Source of the DNA: a virus
Direction: 5' to 3' (one strand)
DNA: 36,472 nucleotides
Virus record (IMG/VR): IMGVR_UViG_3300033571_008179
Coordinates: 1 to 36,472 of that record
How positions within the stretch are numbered: position 1 is the stretch's first letter; every line of letters starts with the position of its first letter. The translations under genes and the position numbers were made by a program. The notes under the pieces were generated by a model. It was given only the letters and a program-made list of their open reading frames with translations, was not told the DNA's origin and did no database searches. Positions 36,297 through 36,472 of this stretch are shown here, piece after piece.

Positions 36297-36472
36297 ATGG
36301 CTCGGTTTACTAACGGATGGGTAAAGATACACCGCAAATTGTTATCGCCAGAATGGAGTCAATGCTTGGACGTTGTTGCCAAGGGGCTACTTTTGGAATT
36401 GTTGCTTATGGCAAATTACAAAGACACACGAGCCGTCAGGCAAAGCAAAGTCATAATTGTAAAGCGTGGTCA
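36297..36472 (+). CDS. Replication initiator-like winged-helix protein, 5' part (continues at base 1)
   Basis: This is the true start of the gene whose remainder is at 1-622. The ATG at 36297 follows an AAGGAT ribosome site, and the frame runs without a stop into the 87-bp end repeat, in phase with the ORF at the window start. The whole protein would be about 236 residues. Residues 1-32, unique to this end, read MARFTNGWVKIHRKLLSPEW and onward, the usual opening of phage O/DnaD-type replication proteins, which recruit the host replication machinery to the origin. Assignment rests on fold-like pattern and on the iterons inside the gene, not on a clear catalytic motif. Confidence 0.8.
   Translation, partial: MARFTNGWVKIHRKLLSPEWSQCLDVVAKGLLLELLLMANYKDTRAVRQSKVIIVKRG
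36386..36472. repeat. 87-bp terminal overlap identical to bases 1-87
   Basis: Every base of 36386-36472 equals 1-87. Since it joins the two halves of one reading frame, it is best read as the overlap of a circular assembly rather than a biological end repeat. Confidence 0.95.

Noticed and set aside
36386-36472. Direct terminal repeat of the virion DNA
   Set aside because: It is short, exact, lies mid-gene and rejoins one reading frame, all of which fit an assembly overlap of a circular or permuted genome better than a biological end repeat.
1-36472. Integrase, CI-like repressor, attachment site
   Set aside because: No recombinase motifs and no repressor/Cro pair were found, so a temperate lifestyle is not supported.

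Overview
The window looks like one complete genome of a tailed phage (Caudoviricetes) with siphovirus architecture, in the form of a circular contig. The last 87 bases (36386-36472) repeat bases 1-87 exactly, so the unit is about 36,385 bp and the replication gene runs across the join. Composition is moderately AT-rich. A lipoprotein signal, a second secreted protein and a peptidase-type endolysin suggest a Gram-negative host. Nothing in the sequence names the host, and the contig is probably of metagenomic origin. I see no integrase, CI-like repressor, DNA polymerase, helicase or tRNA, so temperate growth is not supported.

Layout on the + strand, starting at the join. A replication-initiator-like gene (36297 through the join to 622) carries five 11-bp iterons and a purine/A-rich tract, a lambda-O-like candidate origin. 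Two paralogous zinc-ribbon microproteins follow (643-1163). A leftward pair, metallophosphoesterase and HExxH metallopeptidase, lies at 1150-2185. An HNH/AP2-type mobile endonuclease (2236-2904) sits just before the packaging and head module: small terminase, several microproteins, a ParB-like/DNA methyltransferase fusion, large terminase, portal, two related gp10/gpG-like proteins, scaffold and major capsid protein (2963-10366), ended by a strong terminator. Next come small head proteins and two fibre-like proteins with the same C-terminal domain, placed inside the head block (10421-14372). The neck and tail module follows (14428-24167): connector with an EF-hand-like loop, tail terminator, tail tube, tail-assembly chaperones joined by a GGGAAAC -1 frameshift site, tape measure, and distal tail proteins. 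Three consecutive fibre genes (24169-28682), a lipoprotein and two small genes finish the rightward late region at a terminator near 30150. A VRR-NUC nuclease and a one-domain LysR-type HTH gene come after it.

The leftward operon (35612 down to 30871) starts with a ribbon-helix-helix regulator. It continues with a Gp157-like protein, an ERF single-strand annealing protein, SSB, a zinc ribbon and many tiny, often overlapping, soluble or membrane proteins, and ends with a secreted protein of unknown function. A terminator at 30553-30583 lies beyond it, so its transcript should run antisense across the whole LysR-type gene. An M15-type endolysin (35649-36119) diverges from this operon and lies next to the replication gene rather than in the late region.

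The best leads are the in-gene iterons, the clean G/GT frameshift signal, a possible recombination scar at the fibre-gene ends, the candidate capsid fibres, and the overlapped LysR-type gene with its short upstream ORF.
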